This document shows positions 9,209-18,153 of a stretch of DNA of 64,000 nucleotides, piece after piece. Location: assembly GCA_964508915.1 (NCBI GenBank), contig CAZDVK010000001.1:1-64000 (forward strand), given 5' to 3'. This stretch comes from CAZDVK01 sp964508915. GTDB lineage: Bacteria > Pseudomonadota > Alphaproteobacteria > Paracaedibacterales > CAIULA01. The number at the start of each line of letters is the position of its first letter. Position 1 is the stretch's first letter. The position numbers were made by a program, and so were the translations under genes. Under the pieces are notes generated by a model. That model was not told the origin of the DNA, did not search any database, and was given only the letters and a program-made list of their open reading frames with translations.

Positions 9209-9619
9209 ATGACACCTTTTAAACCAACCCATACTGTTTTAAGTACAGATCCATCACAGTGGAAACAGGCTGATTTATGGAAACAAATGACAGTGGGCGA
9301 TTCTTTTCAGAATGATGTTATTCATGATACGTCGACGGCTTCTTCTGTTGAGGAAATGAGCGACAGTTACACAGCTGTATCTTCCGTTAATTTTTTGTCA
9401 GCCTTAAAAATTTGGTTGGCCTTTCTTGGCCGCAGTGCCCTGTATTTTGGTTTGGTGGCTTCTTTAATTGGGGGCGGCTTGATGGGAATTTACGTTTTGA
9501 AAATTGAAATGAACCTAGACAAGTTGCTGACATTTTATGTAGCTGGTAGTTGCGTATTGTGGTTTTGTTTAACGCCTTTTGCCCTTTACTATAGTTTGCG
9601 TGCGCGCCGGCGGCCCTAA
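9209..9619 (+). CDS. small membrane protein of unknown function
   Basis: A 136-residue protein: a polar N-terminal 60 residues rich in Ser/Thr/Asp, then two strong transmembrane helices (about 72-95 and 105-128) and a basic R-A-R-R-R-P end. I cannot assign a family. It lies between another two-helix protein and comEC, 1 nt from the latter if comEC starts at 9621, so a shared transcript is likely. A role with ComEC is possible but nothing in the sequence proves it. Confidence 0.6.
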   Translation: MTPFKPTHTVLSTDPSQWKQADLWKQMTVGDSFQNDVIHDTSTASSVEEMSDSYTAVSSVNFLSALKIWLAFLGRSALYFGLVASLIGGGLMGIYVLKIEMNLDKLLTFYVAGSCVLWFCLTPFALYYSLRARRRP

Positions 9620-9620
9620 T

Positions 9621-11498
9621 TTGCTTCTTCAAGAACGGCCTCAATGGTTGCTTTGGTGGCCTGTTGGTTTGGGTGTCGGCATTGCTTTATACATGTCGCT
9701 TTTCAATGAGCCGCCTATTTTTCTGACAGCTATCATTGGTTTCTTAGCGCTTATGGTGTGGGGTGCTTTGCTTTATTTTGCACCCCGTACGCACGTATTG
9801 GCTGCAACGTCTATTCCGTTTTTTTTGCATGGTTTATGTGCTGTTGCTTTTGGTTTTTCTGTGGCGCAATTGCGTACTGTTATGTTGAATACGCCACTTT
9901 TGGATACATGGTTAAAACAGCAAGAGGTTACAGGCATTATTGAAAGTGTTGAGAAGAATAAAGACGATAGCAAAAAAACCCGATTCATTCTTGGGCATTT
10001 ACCGCCAGATTTGCCATTTAAAAAAGCCCGTGTTTTCCTATCTGGCAAGGCACATGATGAAAAGCTTTTTTTGGCTGGGCAAAAAATTCAATGTCCCATT
10101 ACATTTTGGCCCATTCCAAAACCCATTACCCTTACTGGGTATGACCCACAATTTGTTTCATATTTCGCTGGTATTGGGGCCTATGGACGCATTACAAAGC
10201 CATGCCAATTTCTTGAAAAAACCCCTGAATCGTGGCTTTCTGAAGCGCGTGCAACAATAACGCAGCGTTTACGTAGTCACATGCCTGGAAATTCTGGGCA
10301 TATGGCAGCGGCATTAATTACGGGTGACCGTTCTGGCATTCCAGATACCATTCGCCAGCAATTTGCTGATAGCGGAACTGCACACATTTTGGCCATTTCT
10401 GGCCTTCACGTCAGTCTTTTGGCAGGGCTTGTTTTTTTAGTTCTTCGGCGGGGGTTGGTACTTTTTTTACAAGAATCTAATAAGTTTTGCCTAAAGAAAC
10501 TGGCTGCAATTTTATCAATTCCTGTAACAGTTTTTTATGTGGCCATATCCGGGTTTGGTATTCCAGCCATACGTGCTTTGGTTATGACGACCATTGTTAT
10601 GATGGGTATTGTGTTTGACCGAAACCCTATTTCCTTAAGGTCTTTAAGTTTTGCGGCTGTTGGGGTTTTGCTTATTTTTCCTGAAAGTCTATTTTCTGTT
10701 AGTTTTCAGCTATCATTTGCAGCCGTTACAGGTTTGGTTGCTTTTTATGAGCTTGTGAAAGGTAAAATAATCAAAGGGTTTTGGTTTTATGTGGTTTCAT
10801 TAGTTGTGACAACTATTATTGCCACACTATCCACCATGCCATTTATCATAAGCACCTTTAACCGTGTAACACTTCAGGCCATTACGGGAAATTTGGTGGC
10901 TATTCCCCTGGTTGGTATTGTTATTATGCCGGCTTTGATGATTGCGTTAATAAGCCTTTTGTTTGGCGGTTGGTCGTGGGCTTTTGGCCTGTGCAATATA
11001 AGCTTAAAAGCTTTAATTAGTTATGCCCAATGGGTGGCATCTTTACCAGGGGCTGTTATGTACGTTAAAACCCCAGCACCTGCTGCGCTGATTTTATTTG
11101 TTTTTGGCTTTTTATGGTTATGTTTATGGCGAAAAAGGTGGCGTTTTATAGGAATTCCTATTATTGCCGCAGCATTTATTATGGGCGCCACTTATTCCTG
11201 GTTGCCGACAGCTATTGTGGATAAAAGTGCCAAGATTATATTGTACGAAGACAACGGTATTTTATGGGTGTCAAACCCCAAACGGGGGAAGTTTTTTCAA
11301 AAACAGTGGGCCCAGGTTTATGGCAATGCACCCATTCAGCCTTGGGAGAATGATATTTATGAAATGAAAACACCCCATAAAAATTATGTGCTAGACCCTA
11401 AAAATATTCGAAGAACCATGTATTTTTGGAAGAAAAAAGACCAGGTGGTTGTTGTGTCACAGTCACGAATTTTGGGTAAACGACCGTGGCGGAAATAG
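9621..11498 (+). CDS. comEC: ComEC/Rec2-type DNA uptake channel
   Basis: The polytopic inner-membrane channel that passes single-stranded DNA into the cytoplasm during transformation. About 625 residues: N-terminal hydrophobic and soluble OB-like (DUF4131) part, then the competence domain with the diagnostic ALITGDRSGIP and HILAISGLHVSLLAG segments (about residues 215-265), and many helices to about residue 530. The C-terminal beta-lactamase-like domain found in many ComEC proteins is missing: only about 85 residues follow the last helix. The start is uncertain. TTG 9621 avoids overlap with the previous gene; TTG 9579 is the alternative. Confidence 0.88.
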   Translation: MLLQERPQWLLWWPVGLGVGIALYMSLFNEPPIFLTAIIGFLALMVWGALLYFAPRTHVLAATSIPFFLHGLCAVAFGFSVAQLRTVMLNTPLLDTWLKQQEVTGIIESVEKNKDDSKKTRFILGHLPPDLPFKKARVFLSGKAHDEKLFLAGQKIQCPITFWPIPKPITLTGYDPQFVSYFAGIGAYGRITKPCQFLEKTPESWLSEARATITQRLRSHMPGNSGHMAAALITGDRSGIPDTIRQQFADSGTAHILAISGLHVSLLAGLVFLVLRRGLVLFLQESNKFCLKKLAAILSIPVTVFYVAISGFGIPAIRALVMTTIVMMGIVFDRNPISLRSLSFAAVGVLLIFPESLFSVSFQLSFAAVTGLVAFYELVKGKIIKGFWFYVVSLVVTTIIATLSTMPFIISTFNRVTLQAITGNLVAIPLVGIVIMPALMIALISLLFGGWSWAFGLCNISLKALISYAQWVASLPGAVMYVKTPAPAALILFVFGFLWLCLWRKRWRFIGIPIIAAAFIMGATYSWLPTAIVDKSAKIILYEDNGILWVSNPKRGKFFQKQWAQVYGNAPIQPWENDIYEMKTPHKNYVLDPKNIRRTMYFWKKKDQVVVVSQSRILGKRPWRK

Positions 11499-11503
11499 TG
11501 GGG

Positions 11504-11522
11504 ACCCTATAGAATGATTACA
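11504..11522. repeat. dispersed intergenic repeat, copy 2 (inverted)
   Basis: ACCCTATAGAATGATTACA is the reverse complement, with one mismatch, of the 19-nt sequence at 6550-6568. It lies in the 65-bp gap between convergent comEC and rlmN. Confidence 0.45.
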
Positions 11523-11563
11523 GCGTTGCCCATCGGAAATCCCCGTTATACGTCAAATGAAAA

Positions 11564-12649
11564 TTAATGTTCGCCCCGTTGCAGGTGTTTAGGGATTCGC
11601 TGGCTTTCAGATTTCAGCTGACCACAGGCAGCTAGAATGTCTTCCCCACGTGGGGTGCGAACGGGTGAGGCGTAGCCCGCTTTGTAAACAATTTCAGCAA
11701 AAGCGGCAATTCTTTTTGGTGTAGAACGTTCGAACGGTGCATTTGGCCAGGGGTTAAAAGGAATAAGGTTAATTTTTGCTGGGATTCCCCGAATCAGTCG
11801 AACCAATTCTTTCGCATCGGCATCGCTGTCATTGACGTCTTTCAACATGACATATTCAAAGGTTATGCGGCGCGCTGTGCTAAGGCCTGGGTATTCCCGG
11901 CAGGCTTGTAATAATTCTTCAAGGGGGTATTTTTTATTGAGGGGCACTAAAACATTTCGTAAGTCATTGCGCACTGCATGAAGGGAAATAGCCAGATTTA
12001 CGCCCAATTCTTCACCACATTGGCGAATCATAGGAACAACGCCGGATGTAGATAACGTGATACGTCGTTTAGATAACGAAATACCTTTTTCATCCATAAT
12101 AATTTTTAGGGCCTGGGACACATTTTCATAGTTATATAAAGGTTCACCCATACCCATCATGACGATATTGCTAATGTGCCGTTGACCTGTTGGGCTGGGC
12201 CATTCATTGAACACGTCCCGTGCCACCATAATTTGCCCTACAATTTCATCAGCTGTTAGATTTCGAACCAAAAGTTGTGTGCCCGTATGACAAAATTTAC
12301 AGGTGAGGGTGCACCCCACTTGTGAGGAAATACACAAAGTTCCACGGTCAACCTCGGGTATATGAACTGTTTCAGCCTCTTGATTATCATGAAATTTCAA
12401 AAGCCATTTTTGTGTGCCATCTGTTGATGTTTGCGAAGCAACTACTTGAGGTCTGAACAAGGCATAGTTTTCTGCTAATTGTCGCCTGAGTGGTTCAGAA
12501 ATGTTAGCCATTTGATCAAAATGACGAACGCCATGATGATACAGCCAATTCCAAACTTGTTGAACACGAAACTTTGGAATATTGAGGGTTTCAAATTCTT
12601 CAGTTAGTTGTTGGCGGCTGCGGCCAATAATATTGGGAAGTTCTGTCAT
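11564..12649 (-). CDS. rlmN: 23S rRNA (adenine-2503-C2)-methyltransferase / tRNA methyltransferase
   Basis: A 361-residue radical-SAM enzyme that methylates C2 of A2503 in 23S rRNA and A37 in some tRNAs. The radical-SAM cluster motif C-x3-C-x2-C is present as CTLTCKFC near residues 112-119, preceded by TLCISSQVG. MMGMGEPLYN, ITLSTSGV and NLAISLHA are family hallmarks, and a conserved Cys near the C-terminus (AACGQLK) is present as the second catalytic cysteine. Length is normal. It is downstream of the BON lipoprotein gene in a minus-strand run. Confidence 0.96.
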   Translation of the reverse strand: MTELPNIIGRSRQQLTEEFETLNIPKFRVQQVWNWLYHHGVRHFDQMANISEPLRRQLAENYALFRPQVVASQTSTDGTQKWLLKFHDNQEAETVHIPEVDRGTLCISSQVGCTLTCKFCHTGTQLLVRNLTADEIVGQIMVARDVFNEWPSPTGQRHISNIVMMGMGEPLYNYENVSQALKIIMDEKGISLSKRRITLSTSGVVPMIRQCGEELGVNLAISLHAVRNDLRNVLVPLNKKYPLEELLQACREYPGLSTARRITFEYVMLKDVNDSDADAKELVRLIRGIPAKINLIPFNPWPNAPFERSTPKRIAAFAEIVYKAGYASPVRTPRGEDILAACGQLKSESQRIPKHLQRGEH

Positions 12650-12660
12650 TTTTAATAGGC

Positions 12661-13239
12661 TTAAGCGTCGGGATCATCTTTTAATCGTGCGTAGCACACA
12701 ACTTTTTTCACGCCATCAATAGTGCTGGCTGATTTTGTTACATAATCCAGTTCTTCCTGGGTTTGGGCGATTCCCATAATGTAAACAACAGAATTCACAG
12801 TTTTAATGCTGTAGTTGAGGGATCGGACGTTTTCTGTAAAAAATAGGTCTGTTTTTATTTTTGTTGTAATCCAGGAATCCTTAATAACCCCTGAAGATTC
12901 AGGATCTTCTGTTGTTTCAATGTGGTTATTCACTTGTTTTACACCTTTTACTTCCCAGGCCATGCGCTCTGCTTCTACAGACCATTCAGGTGTTTGCACG
13001 GTTCCTGTTAGTAAAACTTCAGAATTTTGAACGTTGACACCAACCTGGGCATGTAAATCTGGGTTAAAGGCGTACAGTTTTGCCTTTAAGAATGTTGACA
13101 TCTGACTGTCTGACATTGTTCCGGTAACCCCTTTTTCACGGGTTGCCAACGTTCCAATGGCAGCGCCAGACCCGATAACAACAGGTACGCAAGCTGATAA
13201 TAAAAATAAGGTTGATAGGGTGAAAATAAACTGTGTCAC
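12661..13239 (-). CDS. BON-domain outer-membrane lipoprotein (OsmY/DolP type)
   Basis: A 192-residue protein if started at GTG 13239, which gives a compact lipoprotein signal, LSTLFLLSAC, with the lipidated Cys near residue 17. A longer frame from 13299 would overlap yraN by 55 nt and bury the signal, so I reject it. Two BON domains follow (about residues 50-110 and 125-190), each with the G-x-V pattern (VLLTGTVQTPEW; VVYIMGIAQTQEE). Such proteins bind phospholipid and support outer-membrane integrity. It lies 5 nt after yraN, as in many proteobacteria. Confidence 0.88.
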   Translation of the reverse strand: MTQFIFTLSTLFLLSACVPVVIGSGAAIGTLATREKGVTGTMSDSQMSTFLKAKLYAFNPDLHAQVGVNVQNSEVLLTGTVQTPEWSVEAERMAWEVKGVKQVNNHIETTEDPESSGVIKDSWITTKIKTDLFFTENVRSLNYSIKTVNSVVYIMGIAQTQEELDYVTKSASTIDGVKKVVCYARLKDDPDA

Positions 13240-13244
13240 AATTT

Positions 13245-13613
13245 TTATCCATTCATTTGCCAGGCATTTTCTAAATGCACAGGGGGTTTTGTGTTGCATA
13301 TTAAAACAACATCAAATTGAATAAAAGTATATTTACATGCTAAATGGGGATTGGCTTGCAAAAAGATTTCAGCGGCGTTTTGAATGCGGAGTTGCTGACG
13401 GGTGGTAACGGATTCGGCAGCATCTTCATATTTTTTTCTTTGCTTGACCTCAACAAAGGCTAATGTATCTTCTTTTGATACAATGAGGTCGATTTCCCCG
13501 TATTCTGTTTTATACCGTTGTGCCAGCAGTTCGTAACCTTTTTGTTCAAGAAAACAGATAGCCGCTTTTTCTGACTGAATGCCTTTTTCATAAGATGTGA
13601 TTTTTTCGGTCAT
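13245..13613 (-). CDS. yraN: UPF0102 family endonuclease-like protein YraN
   Basis: A 122-residue protein of the YraN/UPF0102 family with the nuclease-fold core: GIQSEKAAICFLEQKGY, then YKTEYGEIDLIV with the conserved GEIDL, and FVEVKQR with the E-x-K pair. The family has the Holliday-junction resolvase-like fold; its cellular role is not settled. It is immediately upstream of the BON lipoprotein gene, a common proteobacterial pairing. Confidence 0.92.
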   Translation of the reverse strand: MTEKITSYEKGIQSEKAAICFLEQKGYELLAQRYKTEYGEIDLIVSKEDTLAFVEVKQRKKYEDAAESVTTRQQLRIQNAAEIFLQANPHLACKYTFIQFDVVLICNTKPPVHLENAWQMNG

Positions 13614-13619
13614 GGATTT

Positions 13620-14681
13620 TTAACCATGCCACAAACGAAGTTTGGAAATCATATTGGCGATAAACGGGTCTGGGCGAAAAGCTTTTAAAATTTTGGAGCC
13701 TTTTTTACTGATGGCTTGCGTATCTTCAAGGTATGGCAGCGCCAAAATTGTTTGATATGAGCCAACAATCGCGTCACGGGGTGATGATAATATATATTCG
13801 TGCTCTTTTTGGAAGAAACCTGCTTGGAATCGCCCTGACAAGTGGCTGAAGCTTGTGACAACCCCCAAAAGATAGTCTGTTGGTTTTCCATTTGTATTTA
13901 AAGTTACATAGACAGGGGCACCGCTTGTGCCGGGTAATGCCAAGGCATAAGGTTTTTTTCCATACTTAAGCCAATTTTGGTTGGCTTCAAAGGTACGTTG
14001 TGTGAGTTCATCACCATTAATGCCTGGGTTATCAAGATGTTCATTGGGTTTAAAAAAAAGGGATGATAGAAGAATAGACCTGGATAAGGCTAAACTATCG
14101 CCATCAAGCGGATGAGCAAAATAATTGTCTAATTCACACAGCATGAAAGCCCGTTTTTGAAGGGGTTCTTTTGGGCGGTCTGCGTTGCCAAATGTTGCCA
14201 CGTATAAGGGCATGTCGCTGCTAATTTGACCATTTCTAAACATTTTTGCGGGCTGAATCGATGTAATAGGGTGCTTTAGTTTTATAAAAGCAATGTCGTA
14301 TTTTGCATGAGCCCCTGGGTCGCTGACGAGATAACGGCTGTCGATAATAACTGCTTGAGCTTCGTAGGTATATATTGCGCCATTTTGAGCAAAATAAATT
14401 TTCACAGATTCAACAGGCACAACGGTTGTTTGATCAGAGTCAGATGGTGTTGCTTTGCCTAAAATTCCAACAATACCATGGGCTGCCGTGGCAATAATGT
14501 CGGGCGAAATTAAAACGCCCGATTGAGAGATTTGTGTTTTTTCATCGTAAATTCCACACGCTGAATCAAAAGAAGGGCGTTCATTTGCAAAATGAATGTA
14601 ATCCTCCGGCGTATGGACGGGGCTGCCGCATAGCGCAAAGCAAGAAACTTGACTTAATAAATAAAGTGCGAATAACAGCAT
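13620..14681 (-). CDS. exported trypsin-like serine protease
   Basis: A 353-residue protein if started at ATG 14681, where residues 1-18 make a signal peptide (LLFALYLLSQVSCFA). A longer TTG start at 14741 would touch pgeF and place the hydrophobic stretch internally. It has an S1-type triad: His in ATAAHG, Asp in KYDIAFIKL and Ser in LPGTSGAPVYV, the last matching G-x-S-G. No PDZ domain follows, which differs from HtrA. It is likely a periplasmic or secreted peptidase in a run with pgeF and yraN. The substrate is unknown. Confidence 0.8.
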   Translation of the reverse strand: MLLFALYLLSQVSCFALCGSPVHTPEDYIHFANERPSFDSACGIYDEKTQISQSGVLISPDIIATAAHGIVGILGKATPSDSDQTTVVPVESVKIYFAQNGAIYTYEAQAVIIDSRYLVSDPGAHAKYDIAFIKLKHPITSIQPAKMFRNGQISSDMPLYVATFGNADRPKEPLQKRAFMLCELDNYFAHPLDGDSLALSRSILLSSLFFKPNEHLDNPGINGDELTQRTFEANQNWLKYGKKPYALALPGTSGAPVYVTLNTNGKPTDYLLGVVTSFSHLSGRFQAGFFQKEHEYILSSPRDAIVGSYQTILALPYLEDTQAISKKGSKILKAFRPDPFIANMISKLRLWHG

Positions 14682-14737
14682 TATATTTTCAATAAAAGGG
14701 CCTTCACCTATAAGATATAGTGCCTTTTTTTTCGTAT

Positions 14738-15505
14738 TCAATTTTTTTGTTCTATTTTGATAACAGAAAGTTGAACACCAAAAGTGCTTTCCTGATTTAA
14801 AAAAGCCCGGCGATTACTGAAAAAAAGATGCTGTTGGGTGCACGTGTCGGCTAAGGATGGGCTGATATTTTGAATGCCAAGTTTTTTGAGTTGATCTTCA
14901 ACATAGCCAGGAAGGTTAAAAAGAAAATGCCCAGGACGGTTTTGTTTGAATAATTGCTCAAAACCTTCAAATTGACTTTTATAGGCATCGTCAACTTCGT
15001 ATGAATCTTGCCAAATGCAAGGACCAATGGCGGCTGTAAGTGTTTCTGGTGAGGCACCCATAGAAAGCATTTTTTGAACTGTGTTGACGACGACGCCAGA
15101 CAGTGCCCCTTTCCACCCCGCGTGAATGGCAGCAACTAAAGGTTTTTCAGAATCAGCTAACAAAATGGGGACACAGTCAGCTGTTTGAACAGATAAAATA
15201 AGGTTAGGATTTGTTGTGATGAGAGCGTCACCTTCCGGAGGAGTGTCTTGCCAGGAACTATCCACTACATGAACGATATTTGTGTGTCTTTGGGTGACGA
15301 TTATCAGATCATCTAAAGTTTTGCCAAAAACATGCGCAATGCGGCGCCTGTTTTCAAAAACATTATCATCACTGTCACCTTTGAACCGGCCTGTATTCAA
15401 GCTATTAAACAGCCCGTCGCTAACGCCACCAAGGCGCGTGAAAAAACCGTGACTGATGCGCAGGTTTTTTTGTAATAAAGGGCTGATAAGGTAGGGTGGG
15501 TTCAT
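14738..15505 (-). CDS. pgeF: peptidoglycan editing factor / multicopper polyphenol oxidase family
   Basis: A 255-residue member of the YfiH/DUF152 family, known to hydrolyse wrongly incorporated UDP-MurNAc-L-Ser type precursors and with purine nucleoside activity reported in homologues. The zinc-binding and catalytic motifs are present: QTADCVPILL, AAIHAGWKG and AIGPCIWQDSYEV. Length fits. It is separated by 3 nt from thrS upstream and followed by the trypsin-like protease gene. Confidence 0.93.
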   Translation of the reverse strand: MNPPYLISPLLQKNLRISHGFFTRLGGVSDGLFNSLNTGRFKGDSDDNVFENRRRIAHVFGKTLDDLIIVTQRHTNIVHVVDSSWQDTPPEGDALITTNPNLILSVQTADCVPILLADSEKPLVAAIHAGWKGALSGVVVNTVQKMLSMGASPETLTAAIGPCIWQDSYEVDDAYKSQFEGFEQLFKQNRPGHFLFNLPGYVEDQLKKLGIQNISPSLADTCTQQHLFFSNRRAFLNQESTFGVQLSVIKIEQKN

Positions 15506-15508
15506 TTT

Positions 15509-17416
15509 TTAGGGAATTACCACCTCTTGTTCAATGGTTTTTAAAAACTGGGTAAATGGTATTACTTGTTGTGTTTCCCCGCCTAGGGTACGCACAGCGA
15601 CAGTTTTTTCGTCAGCTTCCCTTTTGCCAACTACCAAAATGTAGGGCACTTTCTGAAGGGAATGCTCCCGCACCTTATAGTTAATTTTTTCGTTACGTGT
15701 ATCCAAATGACTTCGAATGCCAGCTTCAGCGAGTTGAGCGTGCAGATTTTCTGCATAAGGTGTTGCTTCATCAGTGATTGACGCAACAACAACTTGGGTG
15801 GGGGCCAACCAAATAGGGAATTTTCCGGCATAATGTTCAATAAGAACACCCATGAAACGTTCAAAAGAACCTAAAACGGCGCGGTGCAACATAACGGGGC
15901 GGTGGCGTTTGCCGTCTTCCCCAATGTAAGTAGCGTCTAACCGTTCAGGAAGGACAAAATCCACCTGTAACGTGCCGCATTGCCAATGACGTCCTAGAGT
16001 ATCTTTTAAAACAAATTCAAGTTTTGGGCCATAAAAGGCGCCTTCACCAGGGTTTAAAATATAGTCAAGGCCAGCGGCTGTGGAAGCTTCCTTCAAAGCT
16101 TGTTCTGCCTGATCCCAAATGGCATCGCTTCCGGCCCTTTTTTCTGGCCTATCTGAAAATTTTACATGTAAATCGTGAAACCCAAGGGCTTGATACATGC
16201 CCTGAAGGAGATCACAAAACTTTTTCGTTTCAGAAATAATTTGATCAGGTGTGCAAAAAATATGGGCGTCATCTTGAACGAAGGCCCGTACACGCATAAG
16301 ACCGTGTAGTGAACCCGATGGTTCGTTACGATGGCAAGAACCAAATTCCGCCATACGTAAGGGTAGGTCACGATAGCTTTTGATACCTTGTTTGAAAATT
16401 TGTACGTGGCAGGGGCAGTTCATAGGCTTTACAGCTAGGGTTTTATCTTCTGATTCAACAGTGAACATGTTTTCACGGAATTTTTCCCAGTGGCCAGAAG
16501 CTTCCCAAAGGCTGCGATCTAAAATTTGTGGGGTTTTGACTTCTACATAGCCGTCTTTTTCTAAGCGTTTGCGCACAAATGTTTCCAGTGTGCGATAAAT
16601 GGCCCACCCTTTGGGGTGCCAAAATACGCTGCCGGGGGCTTCTTCCTGTAAATGGAATAATTCCAATTCAGCCCCTAAACGGCGGTGGTCACGTTTTTCT
16701 GCTTCTTCCAATTGGTATAAATAGTCTTTTAATTGTTTTTCAGTAGCCCAGGCTGTGCCGTAAATACGTTGTAGCATGGGGTTACGGTGATCACCCCGCC
16801 AATACGCACCTGCTAGTTTCATAAGCTTAAAAGCTGTCCCAACTTTTCCAGTGGATGGCATATGGGGGCCGCGGCACAGGTCTATAAAGTCGCCTTGGCG
16901 ATATAGAGTGATGGGTTGGCCTTCTGGAATGCTTTCAATAATTTCTGCTTTAAAATGTTCGCCCATGTTTTTAAAAAACTGAATGGCATCATTTCGGCTC
17001 CATTCTTCCCGAACAAAGGCATCATCCCGCTTAACAATTTGGGTCATGCGATCTTCGATGGTTTTAAAATCTTCGGTTGTAAAAGGTTTTTCCCGAAACA
17101 CGTCATAATAAAAACCATTTTCAATGGCAGGGCCAATGGTAATTTGGGTTTCTGGGAATAATTCTTTGATAGCCGCTGCAAACACGTGTGCTGCATCATG
17201 GCGCAGAACCTCTAGACCTTCTTCTTGGTCTTTTGTGATGATATCTATGGTGGAATTATTGGGAAGTGTGCGTGTTAAGTCCCATAAGTCACCATTTACA
17301 CGAATGGCAACTGCTTCTTTACCAAGACGAGGCGATATAGAGGTGGCCAGGGCTAACCCTGTTAAAGGGGCATCGAAAGACCGTTGACTACCATCTTTGA
17401 GAGTAACTTGAAACAC
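15509..17416 (-). CDS. thrS: threonyl-tRNA synthetase
   Basis: A 635-residue class II synthetase charging tRNA-Thr. Domains in order: TGS (about 1-65), second additional editing domain with HDAAH (near residue 72), catalytic core with the zinc-binding MNCPCHVQIF and RAFVQDDAHIFC, and the C-terminal anticodon-binding domain (about 535-630). I use GTG 17416, which lies 6 nt after AAGGA; the upstream TTG 17422 is too close to that site. pgeF begins 3 nt after its stop. Confidence 0.97.
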   Translation of the reverse strand: MFQVTLKDGSQRSFDAPLTGLALATSISPRLGKEAVAIRVNGDLWDLTRTLPNNSTIDIITKDQEEGLEVLRHDAAHVFAAAIKELFPETQITIGPAIENGFYYDVFREKPFTTEDFKTIEDRMTQIVKRDDAFVREEWSRNDAIQFFKNMGEHFKAEIIESIPEGQPITLYRQGDFIDLCRGPHMPSTGKVGTAFKLMKLAGAYWRGDHRNPMLQRIYGTAWATEKQLKDYLYQLEEAEKRDHRRLGAELELFHLQEEAPGSVFWHPKGWAIYRTLETFVRKRLEKDGYVEVKTPQILDRSLWEASGHWEKFRENMFTVESEDKTLAVKPMNCPCHVQIFKQGIKSYRDLPLRMAEFGSCHRNEPSGSLHGLMRVRAFVQDDAHIFCTPDQIISETKKFCDLLQGMYQALGFHDLHVKFSDRPEKRAGSDAIWDQAEQALKEASTAAGLDYILNPGEGAFYGPKLEFVLKDTLGRHWQCGTLQVDFVLPERLDATYIGEDGKRHRPVMLHRAVLGSFERFMGVLIEHYAGKFPIWLAPTQVVVASITDEATPYAENLHAQLAEAGIRSHLDTRNEKINYKVREHSLQKVPYILVVGKREADEKTVAVRTLGGETQQVIPFTQFLKTIEQEVVIP

Positions 17417-17516
17417 GCACAATCCTTGTGATTTTTAAAAAAGAACCATTGCTTTCACAATGCCATTGGTATAAGTGTTTTTTCAATAGATATTTATTAA
17501 GTCCAGGAGGGCTTTT

Positions 17517-18104
17517 GTGACAATTACAAGGCAGGCAATTTTGCCATTGAGGGATTTTCTTGAAATTCGTCCGCAAAAACGTCAGGAAATTTTAGAAATT
17601 AAAAAAAATAGGCGCATTCAAGTAGGGCCTTATATTTCCTTTTATTTTGAAAGTTACGATACCATTTGGTGGCAAATTCACGAAATGTTGCGTATTGAAA
17701 ATGGTGGAGAGCAGCAGTTGGAGGATGAATTATTGGCTTATGAGCCTTTGGTCCCTAAAAAATTGCCTGATGGCGGACAAGAATTAGTTGCCACCATGAT
17801 GATAGAAATTGAGGATTTGGGATTAAGAAACCAAATGCTTAGGCTTTTGGATGGTATTGAAAAATATATTTTTTTAAAATTTGGGAATCACAAAATTCAG
17901 GCTGTTTCTGAAACAGAGGTGGATCGAAGTCAAGATGGAAAGACATCATCGGTTCATTTTTTAAAATTTCAGCTGTCTTTGAATGATTGGGATTCGTTTC
18001 AAAAATCAAAAGAAGATACATATCTAATTATAGAACATGCGCACTATCATTATTCTTTTGGGTTGTTACAAGAAACACATCATTCATTAGTAACATGTTT
18101 ATAA
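17517..18104 (+). CDS. DUF3501 family protein
   Basis: A 195-residue cytoplasmic protein that matches the DUF3501 pattern: a basic R-x2-K-R-x3-I region, VGPYISFYFES, the IHEMLRIE segment, ELLAYEPLVPKK, ATMMIEIED, and the C-terminal SSVHFLKFQL. No biochemical function is established for this family. The GTG start at 17517 is preceded by a strong AGGAGGG element with 6-nt spacing. It is divergent from thrS and followed by a clear terminator. Confidence 0.82.
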   Translation: MTITRQAILPLRDFLEIRPQKRQEILEIKKNRRIQVGPYISFYFESYDTIWWQIHEMLRIENGGEQQLEDELLAYEPLVPKKLPDGGQELVATMMIEIEDLGLRNQMLRLLDGIEKYIFLKFGNHKIQAVSETEVDRSQDGKTSSVHFLKFQLSLNDWDSFQKSKEDTYLIIEHAHYHYSFGLLQETHHSLVTCL

Positions 18105-18135
18105 TAAAAAAGGCCCCGGAAGGCCTTTTTTATTA
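18102..18135. terminator. bidirectional rho-independent terminator
   Basis: A perfect 14-bp inverted repeat (18102-18115 with 18122-18135), a GGCC core flanked by A6 and T6 tracts. It can terminate the DUF3501 gene from the left and the minus-strand repeat protein gene from the right. Confidence 0.92.
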
Positions 18136-18153
18136 AGTGATAAAACTTTTGTT

